The notes under the pieces were generated by a model. It was not told the origin of the DNA. It saw only the letters and a program-made list of their open reading frames with translations, and did no database searches. Positions 35,691-46,553 of a stretch of 64,000 nucleotides of DNA are shown piece by piece; within the stretch, counting starts at the first letter, position 1, and each line of letters starts with the position of its first letter. The stretch lies in NCBI RefSeq assembly GCF_003610915.1, contig NZ_NSDJ01000001.1:1054001-1118000 (forward strand). Reading direction: 5' to 3'. The position numbers and the translations under genes are program-made. The stretch is from Rahnella variigena (GTDB lineage: Bacteria > Pseudomonadota > Gammaproteobacteria > Enterobacterales > Enterobacteriaceae).

Positions 35691-36608
35691 TTAGTCTTTT
35701 TTAACCGGTTTACCGGACCAGTAACCGGCAAGCAAAGAACCCGACAGATTGTGCCAGACCGAGAACAGCGCACCTGGCAGCGCGGCCAGCGGGGTGAAGT
35801 AGATTTTCCCCAGCGTCGCCGCTAAACCTGAGTTCTGCATCCCGACTTCCATCGCCAGCGTGCGGCAGGTGGTTTCGTCAAAGCCAAACAGTTTCCCGCC
35901 CCAGTAGCCGCTCAGCAGGCCGATGCCGTTGTGCAGGATCACCGCCACAATCACGATAAGGCCGACGGAGCCAATAAAACCCTGACTGCCCGCGACCACG
36001 GCGCTGATAATGGCCACGATGCAAATCATGGAGAAAAGCGGCAACAGCGGTTCGATGCGTTTCACGGTTTTCGTGAACAGATGATGAATAATCAGACCGG
36101 CTAAAATCGGGATCACCACGATCTGCAAAATGCTCAGCAGCATGCCTTCCACATCCACCTTGATGTGTGTATCGACATACAAACGTGTCAGCAGCGGGGT
36201 TGCGAAAACGCCCACCAGCGTGGAGACAGCCGAAATGGTCACGGAAAGCGCAACGTCACCTTTGGCAAGGTAAATCATCACGTTAGAAGCCGTTCCGCTG
36301 GCCACGCTGCCGACCAGGATCATGCCCGCCGATAAATCTGCAGGCATATGGAACAACTTCGCCAGTACCCAGGCCGCCAGCGGCATCACCAGATAATGCA
36401 GGAATGTCGCCGCAGCGACCGGGCCGGGACGGGAAAGAACGCGTTTGAAATCACCGAATTCGAGGGTAACGCCCATCGCGAACATAATCAGCATCAGCAG
36501 TGTGGAAACGTGCGGGCCGATTGGGGTGAATGTGCCGGGCGAATAATAGGCCGCGACGGATAACAGCACGGCCCACAGCGGGAACAGGCGGGTTATTTTA
36601 GCTAACAT
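35691..36608 (-). CDS. panS: Bile acid:sodium symporter family, PanS-type (keto)pantoate transporter
   Basis: A 305-residue integral membrane protein of the BASS family with nine or ten hydrophobic segments. Motifs include [20 protein letters not shown] and [15 protein letters not shown], both sodium-site regions of the family. Salmonella PanS, a ketopantoate/pantoate carrier, belongs to this group, and I recall its gene lying near lysC. The symbol is given on overall resemblance; another organic anion remains possible. It has its own terminator downstream, and the ATG at 36608 is preceded by AGGATG-rich sequence. Confidence 0.75.
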   Translation of the reverse strand: MLAKITRLFPLWAVLLSVAAYYSPGTFTPIGPHVSTLLMLIMFAMGVTLEFGDFKRVLSRPGPVAAATFLHYLVMPLAAWVLAKLFHMPADLSAGMILVGSVASGTASNVMIYLAKGDVALSVTISAVSTLVGVFATPLLTRLYVDTHIKVDVEGMLLSILQIVVIPILAGLIIHHLFTKTVKRIEPLLPLFSMICIVAIISAVVAGSQGFIGSVGLIVIVAVILHNGIGLLSGYWGGKLFGFDETTCRTLAMEVGMQNSGLAATLGKIYFTPLAALPGALFSVWHNLSGSLLAGYWSGKPVKKD

Positions 36609-36700
36609 TGAGGATGATCCTTGTCTTTGTTGTTTTGCAAAAGTACAGACAAAAAAAGACCGGGCACATGGCCCGGTCTTCTCATATACCGCGCCCGTAA

Positions 36701-38089
36701 TTATTCGAACAGGTTGCGGTGTAGAGTTTTAACGACCTGATCCGCATCATTGCCCGGCACCAGGAAGCACAGGTTGTAGCTGCTTGCGCCGTAGCAAATC
36801 ATGCGGATATTGAACGGATCCAGCACGCCGAACACTTCTTTGCCGACGCCACAGGCCTGTGACAGCTTGTTGCCGATGATGGCGACCAGCGCCAGATTTT
36901 CTTCCACTTCCACCCGGCACAGTGAGGATAATTCTGTCAGCAGCGAGGTGGTCAGCAGGCTGGCATCAGAAGAGGTCGAACCGGTGGTATCCAGCGTCAG
37001 CGCTACGCTGACTTCGGATGTGGTAATGAGATCCACGGAAATGCTGTGACGTGCCAGAATGCCAAACACTTCGGCGAGGAAACCGCGTGAATGCAACATG
37101 CTCAGGCTGTGCAGCGTGACCAGCGTTTGTCTGCGACGCAGGGCAATCGCGCGGAACAGTGGCGGGTTGTCAGTGGTATCACACACTAACGTGCCACCGC
37201 CCGACGGGTCTTTGCTCGAACCGACAAACACCGGGATCCCGCGACGTACTGCCGGCAGTAATGTGGCTGGATGCAGAACTTTCGCGCCAAATGTCGCCAT
37301 TTCAGCGGCTTCTTCAAAGGCGATATGATCAATGCGTTTTGCCGCGGGCACCAGACGTGGATCGGTGGTGTAAATCCCCGGTACGTCGGTCCAGATATCG
37401 ACACGGACGGCGCTCAGCGCTTCGCCCAGCAATGCAGCGGTGTAGTCACTGCCGCCACGGCCAAGTGTCGTGGTGCGGCCTTTGCCTTCAGAACCGATAA
37501 AGCCTTGTGTGATAACCAGCGCGTCCTGCAGTCGCGGTTGCAGTTGCTGAACGGTCAGTTCGCTCAGTGCCTGCGTGTCCGGTTCTGCACGACCGAAACG
37601 ATCGTTGGTGCGCATGATTTTACGCACGTCGAACCACTCCACCGGCACGTTGCGCTGGCGGATGATTTCTACAAATAACAGCGTGGACATCAGCTCGCCG
37701 TGGCTGACCAGTTCGTCGGTCAGTGCCGTTGATGTCGCGAGGCTGGCAGCTTCGGACAACATGGCGATGTTTTCCAGCATGCGGGTCAGCTCTTCGCGGA
37801 TTACCGTCGGATTGTCCAGACGGTCAATAATGGCATTCTGGATACGGCGAATTTCATCAAGCAGGAACGCCCGGCGTTCGGCTTCTTTGCCTTCGGCCAG
37901 CTCGACTAATAAATTGGTGACGCCCGCAGAGGCGGAGAGAACAACCAGACGCACGTCAGGGCGCGACAGAACGATATCTGCACTGCGATTCATGGCGTCG
38001 AAATCCGCTACGCTGGTACCGCCGAATTTGGCGACGATAACGTTGCCCAGAGGCTGCGGGTTGGCGTTGCGGGTTGCTGCGTAATTCAT
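36701..38089 (-). CDS. lysC: Lysine-sensitive aspartokinase III
   Basis: LysC phosphorylates aspartate at the head of the lysine, threonine and methionine family. The 462-residue protein has the kinase motif [12 protein letters not shown] (Lys21-Thr25 region), the [20 protein letters not shown] block and two C-terminal ACT domains that bind lysine. The ATG at 38089, with GAGG 7 nt upstream, is chosen over an upstream in-frame ATG at 38128 that gives a non-conserved extension. A lysine riboswitch in the long leader adds transcript-level feedback. Confidence 0.97.
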   Translation of the reverse strand: MNYAATRNANPQPLGNVIVAKFGGTSVADFDAMNRSADIVLSRPDVRLVVLSASAGVTNLLVELAEGKEAERRAFLLDEIRRIQNAIIDRLDNPTVIREELTRMLENIAMLSEAASLATSTALTDELVSHGELMSTLLFVEIIRQRNVPVEWFDVRKIMRTNDRFGRAEPDTQALSELTVQQLQPRLQDALVITQGFIGSEGKGRTTTLGRGGSDYTAALLGEALSAVRVDIWTDVPGIYTTDPRLVPAAKRIDHIAFEEAAEMATFGAKVLHPATLLPAVRRGIPVFVGSSKDPSGGGTLVCDTTDNPPLFRAIALRRRQTLVTLHSLSMLHSRGFLAEVFGILARHSISVDLITTSEVSVALTLDTTGSTSSDASLLTTSLLTELSSLCRVEVEENLALVAIIGNKLSQACGVGKEVFGVLDPFNIRMICYGASSYNLCFLVPGNDADQVVKTLHRNLFE

Positions 38090-38202
38090 GTAAAACCTCG
38101 TGTCAGGGTCGTCATACCAGACGCCCATCTATTCCATAAACTTTAAGAATTGGCACAAGGGGAGAGCGGGAAGGGGGCAGACGTAGAAATGCTACGATAC
38201 AC

Positions 38203-38382
38203 CCAGAAGCGCCCCACCTTGTCGACATCCTCTCGGATGCCCGGTGACAACCCAGGGGATTCAGCCCCTGTAGTCGATCATATGCCTGCCGCGGGCTTCA
38301 GACCTCGGCGTCGCTCCCCCTGATGTACCTTCGTAGGATTCGGCTCCTCCGATACACTTCCTGGGCGACGCGCCTCTTCTGG
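38203..38382 (-). promoter_or_regulatory. Lysine riboswitch (L box)
   Basis: On the minus strand the leader has the L-box landmarks CCAGAAGAGGCGCGT, GGAGGAGCC, GAGCGACGCCGAGGT, GGGGCTGAATCCCCTGGGTTG and the closing CGCTTCTGG, which pairs with CCAGAAG to form P1. These are nearly identical to the E. coli lysC element. A GTAGCATTTCTAC hairpin and a C/T-rich tract between it and the ATG probably form the expression platform. Confidence 0.95.
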
Positions 38383-38414
38383 CTCACGCGACACGCGCGC
38401 GAGTTAGGTGCTTA

Positions 38415-38443
38415 GGAATAACGGGTTATGGCGCGTCTGTCAA
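38415..38443 (-). promoter_or_regulatory. Predicted lysC promoter
   Basis: A perfect TTGACA (38438-38443, minus strand) is 17 bp from a weak TATTCC (38415-38420). The predicted start is a short distance upstream of the riboswitch. Confidence 0.6.
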
Positions 38444-38614
38444 CGGTCTCGCGGCCCATGCGCCACATTTTGAACGATTCTCATCTAATATTGTTCTCTG
38501 TCATTGTGATTTAGCAGATCTGACCTATCGCAAGAAAAGGCATCTCTTCCCAGGAAGTTCAGGATACAATCGGGACAGTTACCTCATATTTATTCTCAGC
38601 CTAAGAGCATTGCT

Positions 38615-40261
38615 ATGAAAAATATCAATCCAACTCAGACCGCTGCCTGGCAAGCCCTGCAGCAGCATTTCGACAAGATGAAAGATGTGCAGATTAGCCA
38701 TCTGTTTGCTGAAGATGGTGATCGTTTCTCCAAATTCTCTGCCACGTTTGAAGACCAGATGCTGGTCGATTTCTCCAAAAACCGAATCACTGCAGAGACG
38801 CTGGACAAACTGCAGGCGCTGGCGAAAGAGACCGACCTTCAGGGCGCCATCAAATCGATGTTCTCTGGCGAGAAGATCAACCGCACAGAAGACCGTGCCG
38901 TGCTGCACGTTGCCCTGCGTAACCGCAGCAACACGCCGATCGTCGTGGACGGCAAAGATGTGATGCCGGAAGTGAATGCGGTTCTGGCGAAAATCAAAGG
39001 TTTCACCGAGCGCGTTATCGGTGGCGAGTGGAAAGGTTATACCGGTAAGGCCATCACTGACGTGGTGAACATCGGTATCGGCGGTTCAGACCTCGGTCCG
39101 TTCATGGTCACCGAAGCGCTGCGTCCGTACAAAAACCACCTGAATATGCATTTCGTCTCCAACGTGGATGGCACGCACATCGCCGAAACGCTGAAAGACT
39201 TGTCACCGGAAACCACGCTGTTCCTGGTCGCATCAAAAACCTTCACCACCCAGGAAACCATGACCAACGCCCACAGCGCGCGCGGCTGGTTCCTGAAAAC
39301 CGCTGGCGACAACAAACACGTGGCGAAACACTTCGCGGCGCTGTCCACCAACGGTAAAGCGGTGAGCGAGTTTGGTATCGACACCGACAACATGTTCGAA
39401 TTCTGGGACTGGGTCGGCGGCCGTTACTCACTGTGGTCTGCAATCGGTCTGTCCATCGCCCTGTCTGTTGGTTTCGATAACTTCGAACAACTGCTGAGCG
39501 GTGCTCACGCGATGGATAATCACTTCGCGAATACCCCGGCGGAGAAAAACCTGCCTGTTCTGCTGGCGCTGATCGGTATCTGGTACAACGATTTCTACGG
39601 CACCGAAACCGAAGCGATTCTGCCATACGACCAGTACATGCACCGTTTTGCTGCTTACTTCCAGCAAGGCAACATGGAATCTAACGGTAAGTTCGTTGAC
39701 CGTAACGGCAACCCGGTAGATTACCAGACGGGCCCGATCATCTGGGGCGAACCAGGCACCAACGGCCAGCACGCGTTCTATCAGCTGATCCACCAGGGAA
39801 CCAAAATCATCCCTTGTGACTTCATCGCGCCGGCCATCAGCCATAACCCGCTGAGCGATCACCACGCCAAACTGCTGTCTAACTTCTTCGCACAGACAGA
39901 AGCGCTGGCGTTCGGTAAATCTCTGGATGTCGTCGAGAAAGAATTCGCCGATCAGGGTAAAAAACCGGAAGACGTTAAACACGTTGCACCGTTCAAAGTG
40001 TTCGAAGGTAACCGTCCGACCAACTCTATCCTGCTGCGTGAAATCACGCCTTACAGCCTGGGTGCGTTGATCGCGATGTACGAGCACAAAATCTTTACTC
40101 AGGGCGTTATCCTGAATATCTACACCTTTGACCAATGGGGCGTAGAGCTGGGCAAACAGCTGGCGAACCGTATCTTGCCAGAGCTGGAAGACGACAAAGA
40201 TGTTACCGGTCACGACAGCTCGACTAACGGTTTGATTAACCGCTTTAAAAACTGGCGCTAA
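38615..40261 (+). CDS. pgi: Glucose-6-phosphate isomerase
   Basis: Pgi interconverts glucose 6-phosphate and fructose 6-phosphate in glycolysis and gluconeogenesis. It has 548 residues (549 in E. coli). Family signatures are present: [12 protein letters not shown] near residue 150, the active-site [13 protein letters not shown] around 350, and the second signature near the C-terminus, [20 protein letters not shown]. It is divergent from lysC, with about 525 bp between the ATGs, most of it lysC leader. A TACAAT hexamer at 38565 may be its -10. Confidence 0.98.
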   Translation: MKNINPTQTAAWQALQQHFDKMKDVQISHLFAEDGDRFSKFSATFEDQMLVDFSKNRITAETLDKLQALAKETDLQGAIKSMFSGEKINRTEDRAVLHVALRNRSNTPIVVDGKDVMPEVNAVLAKIKGFTERVIGGEWKGYTGKAITDVVNIGIGGSDLGPFMVTEALRPYKNHLNMHFVSNVDGTHIAETLKDLSPETTLFLVASKTFTTQETMTNAHSARGWFLKTAGDNKHVAKHFAALSTNGKAVSEFGIDTDNMFEFWDWVGGRYSLWSAIGLSIALSVGFDNFEQLLSGAHAMDNHFANTPAEKNLPVLLALIGIWYNDFYGTETEAILPYDQYMHRFAAYFQQGNMESNGKFVDRNGNPVDYQTGPIIWGEPGTNGQHAFYQLIHQGTKIIPCDFIAPAISHNPLSDHHAKLLSNFFAQTEALAFGKSLDVVEKEFADQGKKPEDVKHVAPFKVFEGNRPTNSILLREITPYSLGALIAMYEHKIFTQGVILNIYTFDQWGVELGKQLANRILPELEDDKDVTGHDSSTNGLINRFKNWR

Positions 40262-40262
40262 T

Positions 40263-40385
40263 CCCTCGTTATCCTTCGCGCTGACCCGGCATTGGCTGCC
40301 TTCACGAATCCCGGTCACATACTTGTGTATGCTCCCGGGAGTTCACTCAGTTGCCGCCTGGATGCAGCACGAATGATTTAGAGGG
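40263..40385. repeat. Intergenic imperfect palindrome, family R1 copy 1
   Basis: CCCTC (40263-40267) and GAGGG (40381-40385) bound a 123-bp imperfect palindrome. It contains CCCGGTCACATACTTG, GCTCCCGGGA and TTGCCGCCTGGATGCAGC. It shares blocks with 46266-46385 and 59401-59525. It lies between pgi and its terminator, so it is probably transcribed. Confidence 0.8.
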
Positions 40386-40408
40386 ACGGGCCAAAATATT
40401 TCTAAATA

Positions 40409-40441
40409 AAAGGGTTAGCCTTCACCGGCTGACCCTTTTTT
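40409..40441 (+). terminator. pgi terminator
   Basis: AAAGGGTTAGCC-TTCACC-GGCTGACCCTTT gives a 12-bp RNA stem (one U-G pair) followed by TTTTT. It lies downstream of the R1 repeat. Confidence 0.9.
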
Positions 40442-40512
40442 AATGCTCGTTTTCTGGTGCGGACTCTGTGGTATTCTGCGGGTATTCATAACAAAAGTGG
40501 GATTTAGATCAC

Positions 40513-40920
40513 ATGGCAGGATCAAAACGCGCAATGATGATATCCGTCATTATGCAGCGAATCTTGAACGTTTTCTTATTGGGACTGGCCGCGATCCTGA
40601 TGATTTTTATCGGGCGCGAGACGTATCATCTGGCGATGGTATTGTTCGTGAATAACGACCAGTCTTCGTCGTATTTACTGATAGAGGGAATTGTCATTTA
40701 CTTCCTCTATTTCGAGTTTATTGCACTGATTATCAAATACTTTTCCTCGGGCTATCACTTCCCGTTGCGCTATTTTATTTACATCGGTATCACCGCGATT
40801 ATCCGTCTGATTATCGTCGACCATAAAAGTCCTTATGACACGCTGGTTTACGCCTGTGCGATCCTCGTGCTGGTCGTGACGCTGTTCCTGGCTAACGGCG
40901 AACGTTTGCGCCGCGAATAA
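40513..40920 (+). CDS. psiE: Phosphate-starvation-inducible protein PsiE
   Basis: A 135-residue inner-membrane protein with about four hydrophobic segments, matching E. coli PsiE (136 residues) over its length. Expression in E. coli rises under phosphate limitation (PhoB) and is affected by CRP; the molecular role is unknown. I see no convincing Pho box in the short upstream region, which has TATTCT at a plausible -10 position. It sits between pgi and ubiC. Confidence 0.9.
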   Translation: MAGSKRAMMISVIMQRILNVFLLGLAAILMIFIGRETYHLAMVLFVNNDQSSSYLLIEGIVIYFLYFEFIALIIKYFSSGYHFPLRYFIYIGITAIIRLIIVDHKSPYDTLVYACAILVLVVTLFLANGERLRRE

Positions 40921-41009
40921 AACAGGCCATTACTGACCCGCATTCATGCGCTAGAATGCGGGGCAGATAATTCATTGGAGGTATGAATACCTTCATTACG
41001 GAGCCGTTG

Positions 41010-41549
41010 ATGTCTGATTCCCATTCCCCCGAACAATCCCCGATCCACTGGTTTGACGATCCCTCGCAGGTACCTGCAGATGTCGCCGACTGGCTGATGG
41101 AAATGGGATCCATGACCCGCCGGTTCGAAAAGCAGGGTGTTACCGTCACCGTGAAACCGCAAAACGAATGTTTTGTCAGCCGCGAGGAATTGGGTGAAAG
41201 CGAAGCACAGCAGTTGCCGGAAAGTGCCCGTTACTGGATCCGCGAAATCGTGCTGTTTGGCGATGCCGAACCCTGGCTTCTGGGACGCACGGTCATTCCT
41301 GAAGAAACGCTGACCGGGCCAGACCTGGCGCTGGTCGATCTGGGCACCGTGCCGCTCGGACGCTATCTGTTTAGCGGCAACAACCTGACCCGCGATTACA
41401 TTCACTTAGGGCAATTACAGAGTGAACAGGGCGATTTATGGGCGCGTCGTTCCCGCCTGCGGCTTTCAGACAAACCGCTGCTGCTGACGGAAATTTTCCT
41501 GCCGGACTCGCCGGTGCATCGCCCCGAGGGTAAAGTGAGCAAGGCATGA
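41010..41549 (+). CDS. ubiC: Chorismate-pyruvate lyase
   Basis: UbiC removes pyruvate from chorismate to give 4-hydroxybenzoate, the ring precursor of ubiquinone. Conserved segments include [28 protein letters not shown] and [18 protein letters not shown]. The ATG at 41010 (179 residues) has GGAG with a 6-nt gap. The upstream in-frame ATG at 40983 has GGAGG only 1 nt away, so I prefer the later one. The stop overlaps a possible ubiA ATG, and the two genes form the ubiCA operon. Confidence 0.93.
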   Translation: MSDSHSPEQSPIHWFDDPSQVPADVADWLMEMGSMTRRFEKQGVTVTVKPQNECFVSREELGESEAQQLPESARYWIREIVLFGDAEPWLLGRTVIPEETLTGPDLALVDLGTVPLGRYLFSGNNLTRDYIHLGQLQSEQGDLWARRSRLRLSDKPLLLTEIFLPDSPVHRPEGKVSKA

Positions 41550-41578
41550 GCCAGACTAATCAACAAGGAGAACAGAGA

Positions 41579-42457
41579 GTGTCAGGAAGTATGACTCAGG
41601 GCACATGGCGTGATTACTGCCGCCTGATGCGTATTGATAAACCTATCGGCTCGCTGTTGCTGCTGTGGCCAACATTATGGGCATTGTGGGTGGCCGGTGG
41701 TGGAATGCCATCTGCTAAGATTTTGCTGGTGTTCGTACTGGGCGTTTTCTTTATGCGTGCAGCCGGTTGCGTGGTGAACGACTACGCAGACCGTAAATTT
41801 GACGGTCATGTAAAACGGACCGCGAACCGTCCGCTGCCAAGCGGTGCGATCACCGGTAAGCAGGCGAAAATGCTTTTTGTCGGGCTGGTGCTGGTGTCCT
41901 TCCTGCTGGTTCTCCTGCTCAACCGCATGACCATTTTGCTGTCTCTGGCCGGGCTGGCGCTGGCATGGATTTATCCGTTTATGAAGCGGGTCAGTCATCT
42001 GCCGCAGGTCGTTTTGGGCGCGGCGTTTGGCTGGGCAATTCCGATGGCGTACGCGGCGGTAAGCGAAAGCGTACCGCTCAGCTGCTGGCTGATGTTTGCC
42101 GCCAATATCTGCTGGACGGTGGCTTACGATACGCAATATGCCATGGTGGATCGCGATGATGATTTGAAAATCGGCGTGAAATCGACAGCGATTCTCTTTG
42201 GTCGTTTTGACACGCTGATTATCGGCCTGCTGCAACTTGCCACACTGGTTCTGATGGGATTTGTGGGACATCTTTCACAACTTGGCGCACCGTTCTACTG
42301 GTCGCTGCTGCTGGCCGCTGCGCTGTTTATGCATCAGCAAAAGCTGATTGCTAAACGCGAACGCGATGCCTGTTTCCTGGCTTTCCGTCAGAACAACTAT
42401 GTCGGACTGGTGCTGTTCCTCGGCATTCTGATGAGCTTATCAGCGTTCAGTTTCTAA
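41579..42457 (+). CDS. ubiA: 4-hydroxybenzoate octaprenyltransferase
   Basis: UbiA attaches the octaprenyl chain to 4-hydroxybenzoate in the inner membrane. Both diphosphate-binding Asp motifs are present, [15 protein letters not shown] and [13 protein letters not shown], amid about eight or nine membrane segments. The GTG at 41579 (292 residues) has AAGGAG 8 nt upstream and gives the family length (290). An ATG at 41546 overlapping the ubiC stop and an ATG at 41591 are alternatives. A strong terminator follows. Confidence 0.93.
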   Translation: MSGSMTQGTWRDYCRLMRIDKPIGSLLLLWPTLWALWVAGGGMPSAKILLVFVLGVFFMRAAGCVVNDYADRKFDGHVKRTANRPLPSGAITGKQAKMLFVGLVLVSFLLVLLLNRMTILLSLAGLALAWIYPFMKRVSHLPQVVLGAAFGWAIPMAYAAVSESVPLSCWLMFAANICWTVAYDTQYAMVDRDDDLKIGVKSTAILFGRFDTLIIGLLQLATLVLMGFVGHLSQLGAPFYWSLLLAAALFMHQQKLIAKRERDACFLAFRQNNYVGLVLFLGILMSLSAFSF

Positions 42458-42486
42458 GATTTCCAGACCAAAGACGGCATCCATAA

Positions 42487-42522
42487 AAAACGCCCGGACT
42501 CTGTAAAAAGTCCGGGCGTTTT
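42487..42522. terminator. Bidirectional terminator between ubiA and plsB
   Basis: AAAACGCCCGGACT and AGTCCGGGCGTTTT form a perfect 14-bp stem with an 8-nt loop, flanked by A and T runs, between convergent genes. Confidence 0.95.
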
Positions 42523-42556
42523 GTTTTACCAGCCAGCAGGCGTTCGCTAATACCGG

Positions 42557-45040
42557 TTAATGATCGGTATCGCGCACATCCATTTTCGGCTCAGCCGGTG
42601 GCTCTGTCGGTTGTGGCAGCTCAGAAGGCATTCCCGCACTTTCGATCGTCAGCTTGATATCCGGCGTCATCAGATCACTGAGCATGATGTAAATCTCACG
42701 CGTTTGTTCCTGAATCGCATCACCGGTGTCACTGATATAACCCTCAGCGCGCAATGTGCCGACCAGCGTTGAGAACACTGCTTTGTCGAAGAATTCAGGT
42801 GCATTGATACCGTGTAAAACGGACAAGCGCTGCGCCATAATCCGGCTCTCTTTCTCCAGCGCACCGCGGTTGATGCTTGGATTATTGGTGAGCAGCGAGA
42901 AAGTAATGGCATAGCGTTGCAGCGTTTCACGCACACCCGCGGCCAGCAGTTGCAGGGTACGGATACGCGCCGGGTTCAGGGTCAGTTCATCGTCTTCCAG
43001 ATGAATGATTTGCTGACGTGCCAGTTCCAGCGTCAGAACATCCAGTACCTGCGGCAGCTCTGACTTATCGAAATGCATAAACAGTTCAGCTTTGAGCATC
43101 GGGTAAATCAGTTCCACCTGACGCAGTAATTCTGCGCGGGTGACCTGACGGTGATGCATCACGATGCTTGAAATCAGTGACGGCAATACCAGCATATGGT
43201 GGATATTGTTGCGGTAATACGTCATCAGAACAGCCTGCTCGCGCGGCAGAACGATGATGTCACCGATGTTGTCTTTCTCGACCTGGAACTTGTTCATGTT
43301 CAGCGCGTGATCGAGCAGCTGATCGGCGGTCAGATCAGGCACCGTCGAATCTGCGTTATACGGCACGTTACGCAGCAATTGCAGATAGCAGTCGATTTGT
43401 TCGGTCAGCTGTTCACGGGTCAGTGAACGCTGACGCGATGCCAGCAGCGCGGTACAACACAGGTTCATGGCGTTAGCCGCGGCTGAGTTGTTAATACGCA
43501 CCATAATCTGCTCTGCCAGATCCTGCACCGTTGGCGTCAGCCAGCTCGGACGCTGCGCTTCGATTGGGTCGATCGCTTCACGCCAGGTAGGTACATTCTG
43601 GTTCAGGTAAGTGGTCAGATGCAGCGGCTCGCCGAAGTTCACATAACCCTGACCGAGGTTGCGCAGCTTGCGCAGCCCGTTCAGCATCTGCGTCAGGCTT
43701 TCTTTCTCTTTGGTCGCACCGCGTAATTCTTTGGCGTACGTGCCCACTTCCATCACGTGCTCGTAACCGATGTAAATCGGCACTAACGTAATCGGACGTG
43801 AACCGCCGCGCAGCATGGCCTGAATGGTCATCGCCAGCGTACCGGTTTTCGGTTCCAGCAGACGTCCGGTTCGTGAACGGCCACCTTCCACAAAGTATTC
43901 GACCGAATAACCGCGGCTGAACAACTCACCCAGATATTCGCGGAAAACGGTGGAATAAAGCTTGTTGCCTTTAAAGGTACGACGGATGAAGAACGCACCC
44001 AGACGACGGAAAATCGGGCCAGCCGGCCAAAAATTCAGGTTGATACCGGCAGCGATATGCGGCGGCACCAGCCCCTGGTGATAGAGCACGTAAGACAGCA
44101 GCAGGTAATCCATATGGCTGCGGTGGCAGGGCACATACACAATTTCCTGACCATCGAGCGCCAGCTGACGGACACGCTCAGCATTGTTGACGTTGATGCC
44201 TTTATACAAGCGATTCCACGTCCAGCTCAGCACGCGGTCTGACAGACGCACGGCCTCATAAGAGAAGTTCGCCGCGATTTCTTCCATCAGCGCGATAGCA
44301 TTCTGCTGGGCTTTTTCGTGGGAAATTTTCTTGCTGCGGGCTTCGTCTTCGATCGCTTTTTCGATGGCTTTGGAAGCCAGCAATTTATTGAATAAATCCT
44401 GACGCGCCGGAAGACGCGGGCCGACCGCTGCCAGACGCTGGCGGGAGAAATGCATACGCGCCACGCGTGCCAGTTTCTGAGCGATGGTTTTGTCGGTGCC
44501 GTGCTCTGTCGCCATATAGCGCAGGGAAACGGTATTGGAGAAACGGACAAAACTGTCACGTCCGAGCCACAGCACGGCAAAGAATTTCTGGATGCCATTC
44601 AGTACGCGCAGATGCGGCGTATCATCCTGACCTTCACGGCCCGGCGCACGACCAAACATCACGGAAACCGGCAGCATCTGGATGTCTAAATCCGGATTGT
44701 TGCGGTGCAAATCCAGATAGTCGTGGAACAGCTTTACGGATTCCTGCTTCGGCGTGTAATACGAGAACACGCGCGGGCCTTCAGCAATGAAAACATGGCT
44801 TGGCAGCAGCGTTCCGTCGATTTCCAGCGGAATAAGGGGATCGGGCAGATTCTCTGCCAGACATTGCGCACGCAACGTCAGCAAGTCTGCTTTGGAGTTG
44901 TAAGGCAATACGTACAAAATCGGGCGCGTCGGGTCCAAATGCAACTCGGTAACCGGATCTGAAGGTATGACCTTGCTCTTTACCAGCAATGAGAGTGGTA
45001 AATTCAATAATGTGTAATAAAGTCTACGCCAACCTGACAT
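42557..45040 (-). CDS. plsB: Glycerol-3-phosphate 1-O-acyltransferase
   Basis: PlsB acylates glycerol 3-phosphate at sn-1, the first step of phospholipid synthesis, at the inner membrane. The acyltransferase blocks are intact: [12 protein letters not shown] (the HX4D catalytic pair), [19 protein letters not shown] and [18 protein letters not shown]. The ATG at 45040 gives 827 residues starting MSGWRRLYY, as in E. coli (807). Upstream in-frame ATGs at 45067 and 45133 give non-conserved extensions. The C-terminus is longer and Pro/Glu-rich compared with E. coli. Divergent from dgkA. Confidence 0.96.
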   Translation of the reverse strand: MSGWRRLYYTLLNLPLSLLVKSKVIPSDPVTELHLDPTRPILYVLPYNSKADLLTLRAQCLAENLPDPLIPLEIDGTLLPSHVFIAEGPRVFSYYTPKQESVKLFHDYLDLHRNNPDLDIQMLPVSVMFGRAPGREGQDDTPHLRVLNGIQKFFAVLWLGRDSFVRFSNTVSLRYMATEHGTDKTIAQKLARVARMHFSRQRLAAVGPRLPARQDLFNKLLASKAIEKAIEDEARSKKISHEKAQQNAIALMEEIAANFSYEAVRLSDRVLSWTWNRLYKGINVNNAERVRQLALDGQEIVYVPCHRSHMDYLLLSYVLYHQGLVPPHIAAGINLNFWPAGPIFRRLGAFFIRRTFKGNKLYSTVFREYLGELFSRGYSVEYFVEGGRSRTGRLLEPKTGTLAMTIQAMLRGGSRPITLVPIYIGYEHVMEVGTYAKELRGATKEKESLTQMLNGLRKLRNLGQGYVNFGEPLHLTTYLNQNVPTWREAIDPIEAQRPSWLTPTVQDLAEQIMVRINNSAAANAMNLCCTALLASRQRSLTREQLTEQIDCYLQLLRNVPYNADSTVPDLTADQLLDHALNMNKFQVEKDNIGDIIVLPREQAVLMTYYRNNIHHMLVLPSLISSIVMHHRQVTRAELLRQVELIYPMLKAELFMHFDKSELPQVLDVLTLELARQQIIHLEDDELTLNPARIRTLQLLAAGVRETLQRYAITFSLLTNNPSINRGALEKESRIMAQRLSVLHGINAPEFFDKAVFSTLVGTLRAEGYISDTGDAIQEQTREIYIMLSDLMTPDIKLTIESAGMPSELPQPTEPPAEPKMDVRDTDH

Positions 45041-45170
45041 AAAAACGTGAAGCCTCTTGTTAGCCATTTCGCCGCAAGGATACCAGAAAGATCCGTGGAG
45101 ATCTGTGGTCATATAAAAGCTAAAATACGGCACACTTTTAAGGACAACCCTTCAAGGATCAGTACCCGAA

Positions 45171-45539
45171 ATGGCGAACCAAGTCACTGGATTTACCCGA
45201 ATTTATAAAGCGGCCGGATATTCCTGGAAAGGATTGAAAGCCGCATGGCAGAACGAAGCGGCTTTTCGCCAGGAAGCCAGCGTGGCTATCCCGTTAATTT
45301 TGTTATCTTTCTGGCTCGATGTCAGCACGGTTGAACGCATTTTACTTGTAAGCTCCGTGATGCTGGTCTGCGTCACCGAGTTGCTCAACAGTGCGGTGGA
45401 ATGCGCGATTGACCGTATCGGCTCTGAGTTTCACGTGCTCTCAGGGCGGGCAAAAGATATCGGTTCTGCTGCCGTACTTCTGACCATCATATTGGCGATT
45501 TTTGTCTGGGTCAGTATCTTTTGGCCGCGATGGTTCTGA
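45171..45539 (+). CDS. dgkA: Diacylglycerol kinase
   Basis: DgkA phosphorylates diacylglycerol released during membrane-derived oligosaccharide synthesis, returning it as phosphatidic acid. The 122-residue protein (same length as E. coli) has three membrane segments and the signature ELLNSAVECAIDRIG with the catalytic Glu. It is encoded opposite plsB and upstream of lexA. A small CTGGAAT/ATTCCAG hairpin (45541-45558) follows its stop without a T run. Confidence 0.97.
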   Translation: MANQVTGFTRIYKAAGYSWKGLKAAWQNEAAFRQEASVAIPLILLSFWLDVSTVERILLVSSVMLVCVTELLNSAVECAIDRIGSEFHVLSGRAKDIGSAAVLLTIILAIFVWVSIFWPRWF

Positions 45540-45613
45540 TCTGGAATCTGTATTCCAGGAATCACCGTTATGCCCTGTTTTTATTCAATCTTAGGTTTTC
45601 ATTGACCGTTTAG

Positions 45614-45650
45614 CTGTATATACTCACAGCAAGACTGTATAAACAACCAG
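45614..45650 (+). promoter_or_regulatory. Two LexA (SOS) boxes upstream of lexA
   Basis: CTGTATATACTCACAG (45614-45629) and CTGTATAAACAACCAG (45635-45650) both fit CTG-N10-CAG and are placed as in E. coli lexA. They lie 9-45 bp before the ATG and allow autorepression. Confidence 0.95.
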
Positions 45651-45658
45651 GGGGCGGA

Positions 45659-46267
45659 ATGAAAGCTTTAACGACCAGACAACAAGAGGTCTACGACCTT
45701 ATTCGCGATCATATCTCCACCACCGGTATGCCACCGACTCGCGCAGAGATTGCATCGCGTCTGGGTTTCCGTTCTCCCAATGCGGCGGAAGAACACCTGA
45801 AAGCGCTGGCACGTAAAGGCGTTATCGAGATTGTCTCCGGTGCATCTCGTGGTATCCGTCTGCTGATGGAAGAAGAAGAAGGTTTACCGCTGATCGGCCG
45901 CGTTGCCGCCGGTGAACCGTTGCTGGCACAGCAACATATCGAAGGGCATTATCAGGTTGATCCGGCGATGTTCAAGCCGAGCGCCGATTTCCTGCTGCGC
46001 GTCAGCGGGATGTCGATGCGTGACATTGGTATCCTCGACGGCGATTTGCTGGCCGTGCATAAAACGCAGGACGTGCGTAACGGCCAGGTTGTCGTGGCGC
46101 GTATCGACGATGAAGTCACCGTGAAACGCCTGAAAAAGCAGGGCAGCGTGGTGCAGTTATTGCCTGAGAACAGCGAATTCCAGCCGATCGTGGTGGATTT
46201 GCGCGAACAGAATTTCAGTATTGAAGGGCTAGCCGTAGGCGTCATCCGTAACGGCAACTGGATCTGA
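45659..46267 (+). CDS. lexA: SOS repressor LexA
   Basis: LexA represses SOS genes and self-cleaves when stimulated by RecA filaments. The 202-residue protein has the N-terminal winged helix ([20 protein letters not shown]), the cleavage bond Ala84-Gly85, and the Ser119/Lys156 catalytic dyad, all at E. coli numbering. Two SOS boxes give autoregulation. dinF follows, but 286 bp away with a repeat and hairpins between, unlike the compact lexA-dinF operon of E. coli. Confidence 0.99.
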   Translation: MKALTTRQQEVYDLIRDHISTTGMPPTRAEIASRLGFRSPNAAEEHLKALARKGVIEIVSGASRGIRLLMEEEEGLPLIGRVAAGEPLLAQQHIEGHYQVDPAMFKPSADFLLRVSGMSMRDIGILDGDLLAVHKTQDVRNGQVVVARIDDEVTVKRLKKQGSVVQLLPENSEFQPIVVDLREQNFSIEGLAVGVIRNGNWI

Positions 46268-46385
46268 CCTTCGTACTTCGAGCTGCAGACGCGTTGGCTG
46301 CGTGCGTTCACCCGAATCACTGACTCATATCAGCTCATCGGGATTCTCTTACTTGCCGCCTTCCTGTAACTCGAATTACTCGGTC
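46266..46385. repeat. Intergenic imperfect palindrome, family R1 copy 2
   Basis: GACC (46266-46269) and GGTC (46382-46385) bound a 120-bp palindrome starting at the lexA stop. It contains TACTTCGAGCTGCAG and the complementary CTGTAACTCGAATT, with inner arms CCCGA/TCGGG and CTGA/TCAG. It shares TTGGCTGCGT and TTGCCGCCTTCC with the other R1 copies. Confidence 0.8.
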
Positions 46386-46502
46386 AGAAATTGCTGAGTC
46401 AGCAATTGCTGTTTCAGATAGAGAAAACTAAAACTAATTGAATATGGATGGCGGCCGCCTCTGGCATCCATGTGAATTCAAAGAGAAATGCGTTTCTCTC
46501 AT

Positions 46503-46524
46503 CATCGCCCCTTTCGGGGCGATG
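46503..46524 (+). terminator. Hairpin between lexA and dinF
   Basis: CATCGCCCC-TTTC-GGGGCGATG is a perfect 9-bp stem followed by TCATTTT. Just upstream, AGAGAAA-TGCG-TTTCTCT (46482-46499) is a second hairpin. The first could end the lexA transcript; the T tract is interrupted, so the strength is uncertain. Confidence 0.55.
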
Positions 46525-46553
46525 TCATTTTGGGCATAACCTGAACCTCCGGC

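Noticed and set aside
39428..40318. 296-codon frame antisense to pgi
   Set aside because: Fully overlaps pgi and the start of the R1 repeat, with no conserved motif.
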